From: UBA7330 sp965243485
GTDB lineage: Bacteria; Bacteroidota; Bacteroidia; Cytophagales; Cyclobacteriaceae
Assembly (NCBI GenBank): GCA_965243485.1
Contig: CBDEVP010000001.1
Span: forward strand, 5,580,001-5,644,000
Direction of reading: 5' to 3'
Length of the DNA: 64,000 nucleotides
Shown here: one piece after another, positions 25,187 to 34,557 of the stretch
How positions within the stretch are numbered: the stretch's first letter is position 1
Layout of the letters: the number at the start of each line of letters is the position of its first letter
Notes under the pieces: generated by a model
What the model saw: the letters and a program-made list of their open reading frames with translations, nothing else
The model's database searches: none
Told to the model about the DNA's origin: nothing
Position numbers and translations under genes: made by a program

Positions 25187-25951
25187 CTTAGCCTTCCCAA
25201 AATAATACTCAATAATCCTTAACGATAGCAAGCACTCCGCCAACATCCGCTGATATGCGTAATACCAACCTCTCTTCCCATCGAGGAGGCCGCGTTTGAT
25301 GATGAGGCAGTAGAAGAAGATCAGGATCGGGGCGAAAAAGATCCTTTTACGGATGCGGTCAGGCCAGCTGAGCGGCTTACCTGAAAACAGCTTCTCCACC
25401 TCCAGTTTCATGTATTTGTCCTGGGACGACAACCACCTGGACAGTGGCTTGCGGTCATCGTGCCAGATGTAGTGTTTGAGTAAGGGGGTATTCCCTACTA
25501 TTTTGAGGGTTTGAGTATGCCCGTCATTCACATATTTAGCCTTGTCTTTTCGAAAAAGCGCCACCCTGGGAGGAAGAACAGTTCCTTTTAAAGGCTTCGC
25601 ATCCACACAGTACTTAAAGGGGATTGAAAAGCCATTGAATTCAGGAGCTGGCTCTAGCTTTTTAATCTCTTCAATGAGCTCATCAGTAAGCAAATAGTCC
25701 GCATCCAGTGAAAGGACCCATTCGGTCTTCACCTGCTCCAGCCCAAAGTTCCATTGGTTTTCGTGGGAGTCGAATGACCGCTGTCGGAGACTTACGTTTT
25801 TGAATGACCTGATGATCCCTACCGTCCCGTCACTGCTGTTGCTGTCTATGACAATGATCTGATCAGCCCAAGATAATCCCTTCAGCGTTCTGGAAATGTT
25901 TTCTTCTTCGTTCAGGGTCAGGATGATCGGAGAGATTGAACTAAGATCCAT
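25178..25951 (-). CDS. Glycosyltransferase family 2 (WaaE-like)
   Basis: This 257-residue GT-A enzyme shows ISPIILTLNEEENISRTLKG, QIIVIDSNSSDGT and the metal site WVLSLDADYLLTDELIEEI near residue 80. HYIWHDDRKPLSRWLSSQDKY resembles the WaaE group. A C-terminal hydrophobic stretch ILIFFYCLIIKRGLL may sit on the membrane. The last residues (KSV) derive from a TTCnGA array. It overlaps the O-antigen ligase-like gene by 11 nt. Confidence 0.9.
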   Translation of the reverse strand: MDLSSISPIILTLNEEENISRTLKGLSWADQIIVIDSNSSDGTVGIIRSFKNVSLRQRSFDSHENQWNFGLEQVKTEWVLSLDADYLLTDELIEEIKKLEPAPEFNGFSIPFKYCVDAKPLKGTVLPPRVALFRKDKAKYVNDGHTQTLKIVGNTPLLKHYIWHDDRKPLSRWLSSQDKYMKLEVEKLFSGKPLSWPDRIRKRIFFAPILIFFYCLIIKRGLLDGKRGWYYAYQRMLAECLLSLRIIEYYFGKAKSV

Positions 25952-27299
25952 AAACAGTAGTGTATTGTTGTTTGTCTTCAGCCTCGACTTCTTTGCTATC
26001 CTGTAATGACAGTAGGTAGTATCCCCAGGTAGTATACAATAAGATCATGATCAAGGGCCAGGTAAGATTGCCAAGGAGGTAAGCTTCCAAAAATGCACCT
26101 ACGAGCAATGACACGATTCCAGCAATCACTAACAGGTAGTAGTGCCGATCTATTACATTTTGCTTGGATTTCCTCCAAAGCTTTAAAATGATCAAAATCA
26201 ACCCTCGCACAAATATTATCAAGGGGATCAGACCAAAAGAACCCAAAGCCGCAGCGACCGCTCCATAGGAATTCTCCCCATATCTCAAACGATCACCACG
26301 CAAGGGGTGACCAAATATAGGATATCTCAAGAATTGTCTGAACTGACTGTTGATGACTTCGATCCTGGTATTTCGCCTAGTCGAATATCCCTCAATATTC
26401 TGATTGACATCCTGAGAAAAGTCCCAGTTAATGCTGGTTCGTACAACCAGGAAGATAAGCAAGATAGCAGATCCCCACTTTAGACTGGATATGCTGTATC
26501 CTCCAAGAAATATAAGTCCAGTCACCGCAGCTTCCAATAAGCCGGTCCTTGATCCGGTCAGTACCAAGTCGTAAATCGACCATCCTAATAATACTATAAG
26601 AAATACTTTGAAATGTAATTGCCTGGAGGATATGATAAGAAAAAATATCACCGGAAGACTTGATGCTAATAATACTGCTGCATGCTGAGGATTACCAGTC
26701 ATGCCCAGGTATCTGTTTTGCTGAAAAAACATGGGCCAGGGATCAATTGAAGTTTGATAAAGGCCCATCAAATTGAATAAAAAAACAGCAGCTACAATGC
26801 ACCAAGCTCCATAATGCATCATTTTCAACGAATTAGCCCACCTGGTTACCCCAGCATGGAAGAGGTTGAAAATCAATAGAAAAATTAAAAAAGAGAGAAT
26901 AGCTTCTATGGTACTTCCGTAAATAAGATTTTTAACAAATACCAAAATCTGAATGGCTAAAAGGGCTCTCAGAATATAATAGCGATCTTGAAGCTTATCA
27001 CTTCCTAATTTAAAAAAAACGATAAAAATGGTTAGCGTTAATAAAATGATGACTGAGATGGGTCGACCATAGGAACGAATAGTTTCGAGCGGGAAAACCA
27101 GATCAGGGGGGTCAGGCACATATTGGTCTCTGTACTCCGCAAATGAGGCTACCAGCGCAAGTAATGCCACCAGAATCCACCGCACTTTCAGGCTATGCCG
27201 GTTGAGATTGAGAAAAACAAAACCAATTGCGAAACCCAAGAAAACCAATGGATCCAGCAGCAGGCCAAAAAACTTTTCCAGGTATTCGTTAATATTCAT
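25941..27299 (-). CDS. O-antigen ligase/polymerase-like membrane protein
   Basis: This 452-residue protein has about 11 hydrophobic helices and one large periplasmic loop near residues 290-350 (containing RNTRIEVINSQFRQF and GENSYGAVAAALGSFG). That is the Wzy_C/O-antigen ligase layout: WaaL joins finished glycan to lipid A core, while Wzy polymerises repeat units. In a locus with an ABC exporter and no visible Wzx flippase, a WaaL-type role seems likelier. It overlaps neighbours on both sides (11 and 4 nt). Confidence 0.8.
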   Translation of the reverse strand: MNINEYLEKFFGLLLDPLVFLGFAIGFVFLNLNRHSLKVRWILVALLALVASFAEYRDQYVPDPPDLVFPLETIRSYGRPISVIILLTLTIFIVFFKLGSDKLQDRYYILRALLAIQILVFVKNLIYGSTIEAILSFLIFLLIFNLFHAGVTRWANSLKMMHYGAWCIVAAVFLFNLMGLYQTSIDPWPMFFQQNRYLGMTGNPQHAAVLLASSLPVIFFLIISSRQLHFKVFLIVLLGWSIYDLVLTGSRTGLLEAAVTGLIFLGGYSISSLKWGSAILLIFLVVRTSINWDFSQDVNQNIEGYSTRRNTRIEVINSQFRQFLRYPIFGHPLRGDRLRYGENSYGAVAAALGSFGLIPLIIFVRGLILIILKLWRKSKQNVIDRHYYLLVIAGIVSLLVGAFLEAYLLGNLTWPLIMILLYTTWGYYLLSLQDSKEVEAEDKQQYTTVYGS

Positions 27300-28351
27300 A
27301 AGATCTCCTCAATCATGTTTGTGATCTTCCGTGCCCAAACATCTGCCTTATAAGGTTTTGCCTGTTCCAGTGATCTTTCTCCCATTTCTTCAAGATCATC
27401 AGCATTATTCTCCATCCAAAACATGGCCTCCGACAGGCTTGTTTTACTTTCCGCGGGAATCACCAACCCGTTCCACCAGGTCTTAACCACTTCCACCTGG
27501 CTACCGGATTCATGGGTGCAGATCACCGGTAAACCTGCTGCACAGGCCTCTACCACGATCAGGGGCCAGGGATCAAATGAAGATGGCAGGATCAGGCAGC
27601 CTGAGGATTGCCAGATCCTGTCCATCTCTGCAGGCTGCACGAAACCATGGTTGATAAGCCCTTCCCCCTGTAGCAAGTTCTCCAGATATCCTTTGCCACA
27701 TGTATGCAACTCCCATGGATCATTGGATTGGTTACGGTATTGCCGATAGGCGTCCATTAGAATAGAAATTCCTTTTTCCTGAGCATAGCGTCCTACATAT
27801 AAAAACCGTTTCGGCCAGGGGCGCTTTGGCCGTTCGGCCAGGTTGTGCGACAGTTTCGCTACATCCACCCCGTACTGGAATTTATAGATGTTTTTGGCTC
27901 CAAGCCTTCTGGCGTACTGGTAGCTGCGCTCCCCACTAGTCAATACCGCATCCATTTTCCGTACAAATCCCCGTAAAGCCATCCTTGCAAGCTGTTGCCG
28001 AAGAGTGCCCCACCAGGGGGTATCCATCGCCAGGACGAATTTTGTGCGATTTTTTAAAGATTCTGTAGTGGCCAAATGACGATAAGCGGGCACAAACCAG
28101 CCACAAAGTACAGCTACATCAGGAGAAAATTCTGAGACGTTTCTTTGCAGCCTTTTTTTGTCCGGCGAACGTTCCACCCATTGGAGATCCAGTCCTTCCG
28201 CCAGCTGGAGATTGAAATCGGTTTGCTCATTGTTTCCAAATGCATAAATTCTCAGCTTGATCTCCGGCTGTGCAGCCAGGGCCTTCCAGCACGCGATCAT
28301 GTACCCGGAAATATCCGACCAGCAAAAAGCTATTTTTATGGTTTCCTGCAT
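27296..28351 (-). CDS. Glycosyltransferase family 4
   Basis: This 351-residue GT-B enzyme has KRFLYVGRYAQEKGISILMD in the second Rossmann domain and the EX7E stretch FDPWPLIVVEACAAGLPVIC. The N-terminus (IAFCWSDISGYMIACWKALA) binds the acceptor and is of a type common in Bacteroidota exopolysaccharide loci. It overlaps the ligase-like gene by ATGA and the methyltransferase gene by 16 nt, so it is deep in an operon. Confidence 0.9.
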   Translation of the reverse strand: MQETIKIAFCWSDISGYMIACWKALAAQPEIKLRIYAFGNNEQTDFNLQLAEGLDLQWVERSPDKKRLQRNVSEFSPDVAVLCGWFVPAYRHLATTESLKNRTKFVLAMDTPWWGTLRQQLARMALRGFVRKMDAVLTSGERSYQYARRLGAKNIYKFQYGVDVAKLSHNLAERPKRPWPKRFLYVGRYAQEKGISILMDAYRQYRNQSNDPWELHTCGKGYLENLLQGEGLINHGFVQPAEMDRIWQSSGCLILPSSFDPWPLIVVEACAAGLPVICTHESGSQVEVVKTWWNGLVIPAESKTSLSEAMFWMENNADDLEEMGERSLEQAKPYKADVWARKITNMIEEIL

Positions 28352-28959
28352 TCCACTCCCAGTTCATCTTTCCATCGGCGAAGTTCCTCCACCTCGTTAA
28401 AATCCTTAATATCGGAATCATTGAAATAAGCCCTTCTTACATTTTCAAACCCTGTGTCTTCCAGCTCTTTTTTCATACTTTTGTAATCCCACATCCAGAA
28501 GTGACGGTCGTTGCGATAAAATTCGTGGAGGAAACCCCGCAGCGATTTTGGCCTTTGCTCTTTACCGAGGTAAGTTTCTTCCATGAAGATGAGGCTGGCC
28601 TCCGGGTCAGAGCGGTCCAGGTAGTTTTTTGCTTTGGCTTCCAGATCCGGCAACACCAGGCGGAAGGTACCCCCCGGTTTTAGCATACTGAAAGTGTTTT
28701 TTAATGCTTTTCTAAAATCCTGCAGTGGCAGATGCTCCAACACATGCGAACAATACACCAGATCTGCTGACTGGCCTTTCATCGGTAACCCCTTCACAAT
28801 GTCTCCGACCAGTACGTTCTTTGGAAAACGGCCAAAGGGACCCGAAGGAACCAACCCTCCAATCAGAGGAAGCTTTTGTAACCTGAGTGTGATACTGGAA
28901 TCGTAGTTCAGCCAGCCCTCCGGGGCAAATAGTCCACAACCATATTGAAGCTTAATCAT
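28336..28959 (-). CDS. Class I SAM-dependent methyltransferase
   Basis: This 207-residue protein belongs to the Methyltransf_11-like group. It starts IKLQYGCGLFAPEGWLNYDS, in which YGCGL is the SAM-binding loop, and later has DLVYCSHVLEHLPLQDF and LKPGGTFRLVLPDLE. These are characteristic of small methyltransferases in glycan loci. The acceptor is probably a sugar or an intermediate. It lies between two GT4 genes with 2 nt and 16 nt junctions. Confidence 0.88.
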   Translation of the reverse strand: MIKLQYGCGLFAPEGWLNYDSSITLRLQKLPLIGGLVPSGPFGRFPKNVLVGDIVKGLPMKGQSADLVYCSHVLEHLPLQDFRKALKNTFSMLKPGGTFRLVLPDLEAKAKNYLDRSDPEASLIFMEETYLGKEQRPKSLRGFLHEFYRNDRHFWMWDYKSMKKELEDTGFENVRRAYFNDSDIKDFNEVEELRRWKDELGVECRKP

Positions 28960-28961
28960 AA

Positions 28962-30095
28962 TTATGAGTGCTTTTTAAAAGCATTAAGAATTTTCTCTGC
29001 TGTGATATCCCAGCTATACTTTTTTAAATGATACAATCCTTTTTGTACATATTCCTGACGGAACTGCTCATTCTTATCCAATTGAACAATAAGATCAACT
29101 ATGGATGGAATATCATTGATATCCACCACCACACCTGCATCTCCCACTACTTCGGGCAAAGAGGCACGATCAGATACGATAGCAGGTGATCCGGAAGCCA
29201 TGGATTCAAGGGGCGGAATCCCAAACCCTTCATAGAGGGACAAAAACAGCAGGCCTACGGACCCTCGCATCAGGGCAGGCAGATCATCATCCGGTACCAT
29301 CCCGAGAAGATGCATGTTAGACAATTCTTTAGCCCTGGCTTCATAGTCAGGGTCATTAGGACCTGCGATCACCACCTGAATATCACTTTTTTGTCCCAGA
29401 AGTTCTTTGGCAGTAGCCAACAAATAGTCCCCTCCCTTTTTTTGTCTCAGTCCGCCGACCATGAATACATAGGGTGCATTGACGGGTCTGCTGAGATCTG
29501 ATGGGTTTGTCCCGGCAATATCATAAAATGGCTGTTCCACTCCACACCCTACATTGATGACCTTGTCCGGGTCAACCTTCAGTAATTCAATGATCCTTGA
29601 TTTAGAGAACTCAGATATTGTAAAAATAATCCTCGAATATTTTATTGCATTTCCAATCCACTTTTCCCATCGGGACCGGAATTTCCGATGTATGCTGGTG
29701 TTTGACCATTCCAGATCCGTTTCAAAAGCCTGAAGATCATAAATGGTGATAGCGACAGGGTATTTTCTTGTCGGAAAGACCGTTTCCATGGGCGCATAAA
29801 CCCAATCGGTATCTTTTGGTATCCATCTATCCATTTTGGGAAATCCAGTCGCCTTCCAGAAGCGCTCGGTAATCCGTTCAGGCATAGGGAATGTCATATA
29901 TTTCAAATCCCTCAGTGGGCAATTCTCAGGTAACTTCGAAGCTCCGTTCAACCATTGGCTGGCAAAAAATAATTGCTGATTCACTCCGGAAATTTCATTC
30001 AGGGAGAGAATCGTATTGTTCATATGCCTTCCTGCACCCGAGCATGGCAGGTAGGTCCTGACAGGGTGAATAAATGAGGTAAGATTAATACCCAA
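28962..30095 (-). CDS. Glycosyltransferase family 4 (mannosyltransferase-like)
   Basis: This 377-residue GT-B enzyme shows ITIYDLQAFETDLEWSN and IFTISEFSKSRIIELLKVDP in the first half. The second half has YVFMVGGLRQKKGGDYLL and the EX7E region YEGFGIPPLESMASGSPAIV. The ISEFSK-type segment and N-terminal pattern resemble WbaZ/MtfA mannosyltransferases, but donor assignment is not safe. It overlaps the sulfotransferase gene by 11 nt. Confidence 0.92.
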   Translation of the reverse strand: MGINLTSFIHPVRTYLPCSGAGRHMNNTILSLNEISGVNQQLFFASQWLNGASKLPENCPLRDLKYMTFPMPERITERFWKATGFPKMDRWIPKDTDWVYAPMETVFPTRKYPVAITIYDLQAFETDLEWSNTSIHRKFRSRWEKWIGNAIKYSRIIFTISEFSKSRIIELLKVDPDKVINVGCGVEQPFYDIAGTNPSDLSRPVNAPYVFMVGGLRQKKGGDYLLATAKELLGQKSDIQVVIAGPNDPDYEARAKELSNMHLLGMVPDDDLPALMRGSVGLLFLSLYEGFGIPPLESMASGSPAIVSDRASLPEVVGDAGVVVDINDIPSIVDLIVQLDKNEQFRQEYVQKGLYHLKKYSWDITAEKILNAFKKHS

Positions 30096-30942
30096 GACGT
30101 TTAAGTTTTATATACCTGATTTTATCATCAAACCAATAATAGATTGGATAAGAAAGCAAAATACATCTTGCTCCCAAATAGATCAATAAACAGGTAATGC
30201 CGACCTTCTGATTGTGAAGACTAATTTTTTCATTTCTGACTCTTGTAGAATGAAAAGTCTCTGAGAATTTAGAGATATCACTACTATAGAGCTTATACAA
30301 TAATTTTGTTAAAAGAGCTTTTGATTCTACATCTTTCTCTATCCTGGATTGATTTCGAGGATTATCAATTAGTTGAAATGTATCCAGTTTTAAAAACTCT
30401 CTTACCTGAGCTTCAACATGTGTTTTATTGTTCAAAAGATCCTCATAGGAAATATGTAGAATTTGATCTTCATCAAATTGCCGACTCCACTTCTTAAGGA
30501 TGCTCGCATACATCCCAAAACCGAGGTTTGAGGGCCTTAACATGTATTTTAGTAATCTCCACATATCATTTCCTAATTGATAGGCCCCCTCCATGTAGGC
30601 AAACGTCCAAATCCGTTTAATTGCTGACCACATTCGATCGACAGGATCTCTGGTAAGAAAGATGATCTTCAGGTCTGGATAATGATCTTTCAAATAACAA
30701 ATCTCAGAAGGCCTCATCAACGAATAGGATGGACTTGCTTCTCCGACCAGACAATTTCTCCCACAAGAAAAATGGTTGAAATACCATTTAAGATCGTGTT
30801 TGTAAACTTGGTGGCTAAAATAATTCATTTCTTTACGACTTGGAGTGCAAATGGAAGGTGATTGTTCCAAGGATTCAAAAAGAGATGTAGTGCCACATCG
30901 CTGACTTCCGATGATTAAAAAATCGATCTTATTAATTTCCAA
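30085..30942 (-). CDS. Sulfotransferase family protein
   Basis: This 285-residue protein has the 5'-phosphosulfate loop FLIIGSQRCGTTSLFESLEQ at residues 9-28 and the 3'-phosphate motif KIIFLTRDPVDRMWSAIKR near residue 95. This is the PAPS-dependent sulfotransferase pattern. It probably sulfates a sugar hydroxyl. A C-terminal hydrophobic segment (VGITCLLIYLGARCILLSYP) suggests membrane association. It overlaps genes on both sides by 11 nt. Confidence 0.88.
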   Translation of the reverse strand: MEINKIDFLIIGSQRCGTTSLFESLEQSPSICTPSRKEMNYFSHQVYKHDLKWYFNHFSCGRNCLVGEASPSYSLMRPSEICYLKDHYPDLKIIFLTRDPVDRMWSAIKRIWTFAYMEGAYQLGNDMWRLLKYMLRPSNLGFGMYASILKKWSRQFDEDQILHISYEDLLNNKTHVEAQVREFLKLDTFQLIDNPRNQSRIEKDVESKALLTKLLYKLYSSDISKFSETFHSTRVRNEKISLHNQKVGITCLLIYLGARCILLSYPIYYWFDDKIRYIKLKRLGY

Positions 30943-31783
30943 ACTTAAGTCTTAACGTACTGGTAATATATTTTAAGGAGCCAATTAACTCATTGCCCAG
31001 CAAGCAGGCCTTACCGTAGTTAAGGTATCTTTCTGACAATACTTTCTTAATCTGGATGGGAAACTGGTTTCCAAAATGATTGCGAATTAGGGTTTCCTGA
31101 TTCTGCAATCCAGCAAATATTTCCCGATGAAATCTCACGATAGACAAATTACTTATCTTGCCGGAATGACTCCCCTGCCGAAAACAATAGATACTGTAAT
31201 CATAGTGACAAAAGATAACTCCTGCCAAAACCAGTCTTAGATGCAAATCAAACTCCTGGCCTTTCACCAAAGACTCGTCAAATCCATTGACTTTAGTCAA
31301 AAGCGATTTACGATGTAGCGGTGAAGACGTCAGCGGATTTTGAGTCAGGATGTGATGAACAGGATCCTGACCGGGTGAAATCGGTTTTACGGGGTATCCA
31401 TTTACCGGATTTAATGCTTCATCTGTCCAGATAGCATCCCCATAGGGGATTTCATTTTCTTTCAGGCCGGCCATTTGATCCCATTGCATCTTCAGTACCC
31501 CGGGTAGCAGTACATCATCAGAATCCAGGAACTTGATAACATCGGCAGTTGCCTCCCGCCATCCCAGGTTCCTGGCCGCCGGAGCTCCTTTGTTTTCCTG
31601 GTAAAAAGATCTGATCTTATCACTATAGCTTTCGATGATCTCCCGGCTGTGATCCGTAGAGCCGTCATCGACGACGATCACTTCGACCCGCACCTCTTGC
31701 TGAGTAAGGGCGCTATCGATAGCCTCCCGAAGCCATTTGGCACCGTTATGGTTGGGGATGGTGACGGAAACCTGAGGTTTCAC
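30932..31783 (-). CDS. Glycosyltransferase family 2
   Basis: This 283-residue GT-A enzyme has VTIPNHNGAKWLREAIDSAL, VIVVDDGSTDHSREIIES and the metal-binding FLDSDDVLLPG near residue 90. It starts at GTG (31783-31781); an ATG is not available upstream before the GTTAGAG microsatellite. It is the first gene of the run 31783 to 25178, in which every junction overlaps or is within 2 nt. Donor is unknown. Confidence 0.9.
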   Translation of the reverse strand: MKPQVSVTIPNHNGAKWLREAIDSALTQQEVRVEVIVVDDGSTDHSREIIESYSDKIRSFYQENKGAPAARNLGWREATADVIKFLDSDDVLLPGVLKMQWDQMAGLKENEIPYGDAIWTDEALNPVNGYPVKPISPGQDPVHHILTQNPLTSSPLHRKSLLTKVNGFDESLVKGQEFDLHLRLVLAGVIFCHYDYSIYCFRQGSHSGKISNLSIVRFHREIFAGLQNQETLIRNHFGNQFPIQIKKVLSERYLNYGKACLLGNELIGSLKYITSTLRLKFGN

Positions 31784-31787
31784 TTTA

Positions 31788-31835
31788 GAGGGTTAGAGGT
31801 TAGAGGTTAGAGGTTAGAGGTTAGAAAGATAGTGG
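31788..31835. repeat. GTTAGAG microsatellite
   Basis: About four perfect GGTTAGA(G) units plus degenerate ones lie between the GT2 start and the broken four-helix-bundle gene. Confidence 0.75.
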
Positions 31836-32208
31836 TTAGATGCGAACCCGTTTTTGGTTTATTAACTGATTGATCATCTTAACTATTTCGATACCCAGGG
31901 CTTCCAACTCATTCAATTTATCGATGGTAATGAATTTTCTATCGTAGAAAACATTCAGAAGTGTAACCGCTTCATAGTGGGATGCCCTGGGCAAAGGCAA
32001 GATATTGAATGTTTTCTTTCATTGAAATTCTGCCTTCGCCTTCAGCTATATTTTGAGCAATGGATGCAGAAGCGCTTTCAGCTTGTTCTTTCAAACGGTA
32101 ATGTCCATCAAAGCTGTCAGTGATATCCATCACCTGCCCAACAAAATGCATTGATTTTTGCCAGACTATCAGCTTTTTGATTGAAAAGTTAACTTGACTT
32201 TTTTCCAT
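31836..32208 (-). pseudogene. Four-helix-bundle protein, frameshifted
   Basis: From ATG 32208 the frame reads FSIKKLIVWQKSMHFVGQVM, then AQNIAEGEGRISMKENIQYL, and closely resembles the gene at 20146. After YLAFA the family sequence RASHYEAVTLLNVFYDRKFI continues in another frame, through to TAA at 31838-31836. One extra C near 31985-31992 explains the shift. The uninterrupted product would be about 123 residues, a normal length. As found, a 78-residue truncated protein ending AQGIPL would result. A sequencing error is possible. Confidence 0.75.
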
Positions 32209-32281
32209 GAATCTGTCTTTATGGGTAGAAGGTTAGATGACCATTTACCTTTCAAAACCTAAGCATCTAATCTCTAGTCCT

Positions 32282-33271
32282 CTAATTTCTACTCTGCCAA
32301 TTCATCCATTCTTGCTCATCAGCTATAAGTTGACTTACCAAATCATCCGTAGCCATGTCGTACTCCCATCCAAGTACTGTTTTTGCTTTTGTGTTATCCC
32401 CGTAGATCACTCCAAGATCCAGGGAGCGCATGAATTTCTGATCTAGGCGCAGGTGTTTGTTTAAATCCAGGTCCAGCTGATCAAACACCTTGATCACAAT
32501 CTCCTGCAGATTAGACCGATTGCCCGAGCAGATAATGAAATCTTCCGGCGTTTCATGCTGCAGCATTTGCCACATGGCCTCCACATACCGTGGAGCATAC
32601 CCCCAGTCCCGGCTAACTGCCAGGTTACCCAGGGTCAGTTCGGCTTCCTCTCCCTGAGCGATCCGGGCCGCTGTGTTGATGATCTTCTTGATGACAAAAT
32701 TTGGTCCGCGAAGCACCGATTCATGATTGAACAATATGCCGCAGGCTGTAAATAACCCATAGGCTTCCCTGTAATTGACAGCCAGCCAGTGGGCAGAGGC
32801 CTTGGAAATGCCATATGGACTGACCGGATGGAATAACAATGACTCTTTGATCGGCAAATGATGTAATTGAACATCTCCAAACATCTCGCTGCTTGAGGCC
32901 TGATAAAAACGGATGTCTTTATTGATGTTTTTGATCTCTTCCAGCCAGTTGATCACACTTCTGGTGTTGAACTCAAAGGTCTGCTGCGGTTCTTGAAAAG
33001 AAAGCCCCACGGAACTCTGCGCAGCCAGGTTGTAGACTTCAGTTGGTCTATACTTTTCAATGAGTTTCCTGACCTGCACCTTATCAGCCAAATCGCTTTG
33101 CACCAACTCAATGCTATTATCAATCCCTAGAAACCGCAACGATGCTAATCCGGATGGAACTACCTGCTGACGAGTGATACCCACCACTTTCTCATATCCT
33201 TTTTCAATAAGGAGCTTGGCCAGGTAGGGACCGTCCTGTCCACTTATGCCGGTGATGATAGCGGTTTTCAT
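32282..33271 (-). CDS. GDP-mannose 4,6-dehydratase-like SDR protein
   Basis: This 329-residue extended SDR enzyme has the NAD loop ITGISGQDGPYLAKLL (GxxGxxG), the SSSEMFG motif and the catalytic tyrosine and lysine in SPYGISKASAHW. These, along with NHESVLRG, point to the GMD branch, which makes GDP-4-keto-6-deoxymannose, precursor of fucose, rhamnose and perosamine sugars. It is somewhat shorter than E. coli Gmd. It stands alone between the broken four-helix-bundle and DUF6883 genes. Confidence 0.88.
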   Translation of the reverse strand: MKTAIITGISGQDGPYLAKLLIEKGYEKVVGITRQQVVPSGLASLRFLGIDNSIELVQSDLADKVQVRKLIEKYRPTEVYNLAAQSSVGLSFQEPQQTFEFNTRSVINWLEEIKNINKDIRFYQASSSEMFGDVQLHHLPIKESLLFHPVSPYGISKASAHWLAVNYREAYGLFTACGILFNHESVLRGPNFVIKKIINTAARIAQGEEAELTLGNLAVSRDWGYAPRYVEAMWQMLQHETPEDFIICSGNRSNLQEIVIKVFDQLDLDLNKHLRLDQKFMRSLDLGVIYGDNTKAKTVLGWEYDMATDDLVSQLIADEQEWMNWQSRN

Positions 33272-33325
33272 CTAAGCTAATTGTTAAATTTGTTGATTCA
33301 CTTATTCGTTGATTTGACACTCTTT

Positions 33326-33393
33326 TGGATATTCCGACATTCTGATTTTCAACCTACGCAGTAGCTTCGGTTGACAAGTCTGACACTCAGACT
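33326..33393. repeat. CAACCTACG hairpin with TTCnGA array
   Basis: ATATTCCGACATTCTGA is followed by CAACCTACGCAGTAGCTTCG plus GTTGAC and then TCTGACACTCAGAC. The CAACC...GGTTG stem recurs at 60158, 60534 and 60750, each time next to an array. Confidence 0.7.
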
Positions 33394-33639
33394 ATGTACC
33401 AAAACGAACAACAGTGTATCTTTCACCATATTCATCCTTGTCTCTCGGTATGCAGTCATGTTGTTGCAATCCTTCAAGAATGGCTTTTTGTAGTAGTTTG
33501 GACTCATCTCTGGTAATTCCTAAAATGGATTTGAATACAATAGCCTTTTCCTTTCCGTAGGGTGTTCTTCATTTAAGCAATACTCACTTAATTTTTCTAA
33601 TGCAATGTATGCTAATTCTTTGTTAGGAAGTTTGCCCAT
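33392..33639 (-). pseudogene. DUF6883-like protein, frameshifted
   Basis: ATG 33639 opens MGKLPNKELAYIALEKLSEY and CLNEEHPT. The family sequence then continues in a different frame as GKEKAIVFKSILGITRDESK, then DEYGERYTVVRF, to TAG at 33394-33392. The shift falls at about 33553-33563 and equals one lost base. The DEYGxRY motif is typical of DUF6883, a small family often linked to toxin-like loci. The family C-terminus also seems short, and the stop codon sits against a repeat array. Probably a dead gene. Confidence 0.65.
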
Positions 33640-33726
33640 TGCTTAAATTACAATTTTAGATTCATATGTTTGAAACCTCTGTAGAGAAGTCCGACATTCG
33701 GAATGATTGATTTCATTAACCAGGCA

Positions 33727-34557
33727 TTAATTTTTTCTGGCAACAATGTTGATCATCATTCCCAATCCAAAAAAATCCATCAACTTCAAGAAAATATTCC
33801 CCAGGTATTGGATACCAGGGACCTTCAATTTATGCCAGGGCAATCTCGAAATCGTCTCCATCTCCAGGATCTCGAAACCATGATTTTCCAGAAGAATCCG
33901 TAGGCTCTTTTTGGTGAAGTAGTTCAGATGCTCGGGCGGAATGATATAAAAGTCCTTTTCCTGCATCAGACGACGGCTCCAGCTGTTGAAGTGGGGAACC
34001 GCTATGACCCACAGCCCGTTCTTTTCCAATAAATCACGCGTCTTTTGTGTCCAGAATATCGGGTCAGCCGCATGCTCGAGGATCTGGCTCATCAGAACAA
34101 CGCCATATTGGTCCTTCGATTCAAAGGCTTCATAGGTTGAGCTGACCGGTTGCTTTCCGGTCATTTCAGTCAGGATCCTTTTTTCATTGGCAGCCAGCTC
34201 CAGCGGAGTGACATCAAATCCCTGTTCCTGCAATTGCCTTGTATAAAAGCCATAACCAGCGCCTACATCGAGTGCTTGTCTGTTGGCTATTATGTGGTAA
34301 TTGGTGATCTGCCCAAAGAGGCGAACACTGTCTATGGAGCTATTGGGATAGATGCGCTCGGCTTCCAGGACCTGTTCCAGAGAAATTTCAATAAACTTAT
34401 TTCCATGCCCGGAAGTGGCGTAGATCTCCAGAATTTGATCCTGTGATAATGGCGGGTGGACAAATCCGAAACCGCATCCCTTGCACTTATAGATGGAGTA
34501 GCTGTTCTTTTGCCTCCACTGTTTCGAATTTTCATTACATATGGGACAAATGGTCAT
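33727..34557 (-). CDS. SAM-dependent methyltransferase with N-terminal zinc-ribbon motif
   Basis: This 276-residue protein starts with a CPIC...CKGC four-cysteine motif (residues 4-27), then the class I methyltransferase core with ALDVGAGYGFYTRQLQEQGF and VVLMSQILEHAADPIFW. This architecture is common for methyltransferases of polysaccharide loci (Methyltransf_23 type). The C-terminus holds a hydrophobic stretch. It is the last gene of the long overlapping operon that starts with wzt, and its start overlaps the preceding stop by 1 nt. Confidence 0.9.
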   Translation of the reverse strand: MTICPICNENSKQWRQKNSYSIYKCKGCGFGFVHPPLSQDQILEIYATSGHGNKFIEISLEQVLEAERIYPNSSIDSVRLFGQITNYHIIANRQALDVGAGYGFYTRQLQEQGFDVTPLELAANEKRILTEMTGKQPVSSTYEAFESKDQYGVVLMSQILEHAADPIFWTQKTRDLLEKNGLWVIAVPHFNSWSRRLMQEKDFYIIPPEHLNYFTKKSLRILLENHGFEILEMETISRLPWHKLKVPGIQYLGNIFLKLMDFFGLGMMINIVARKN

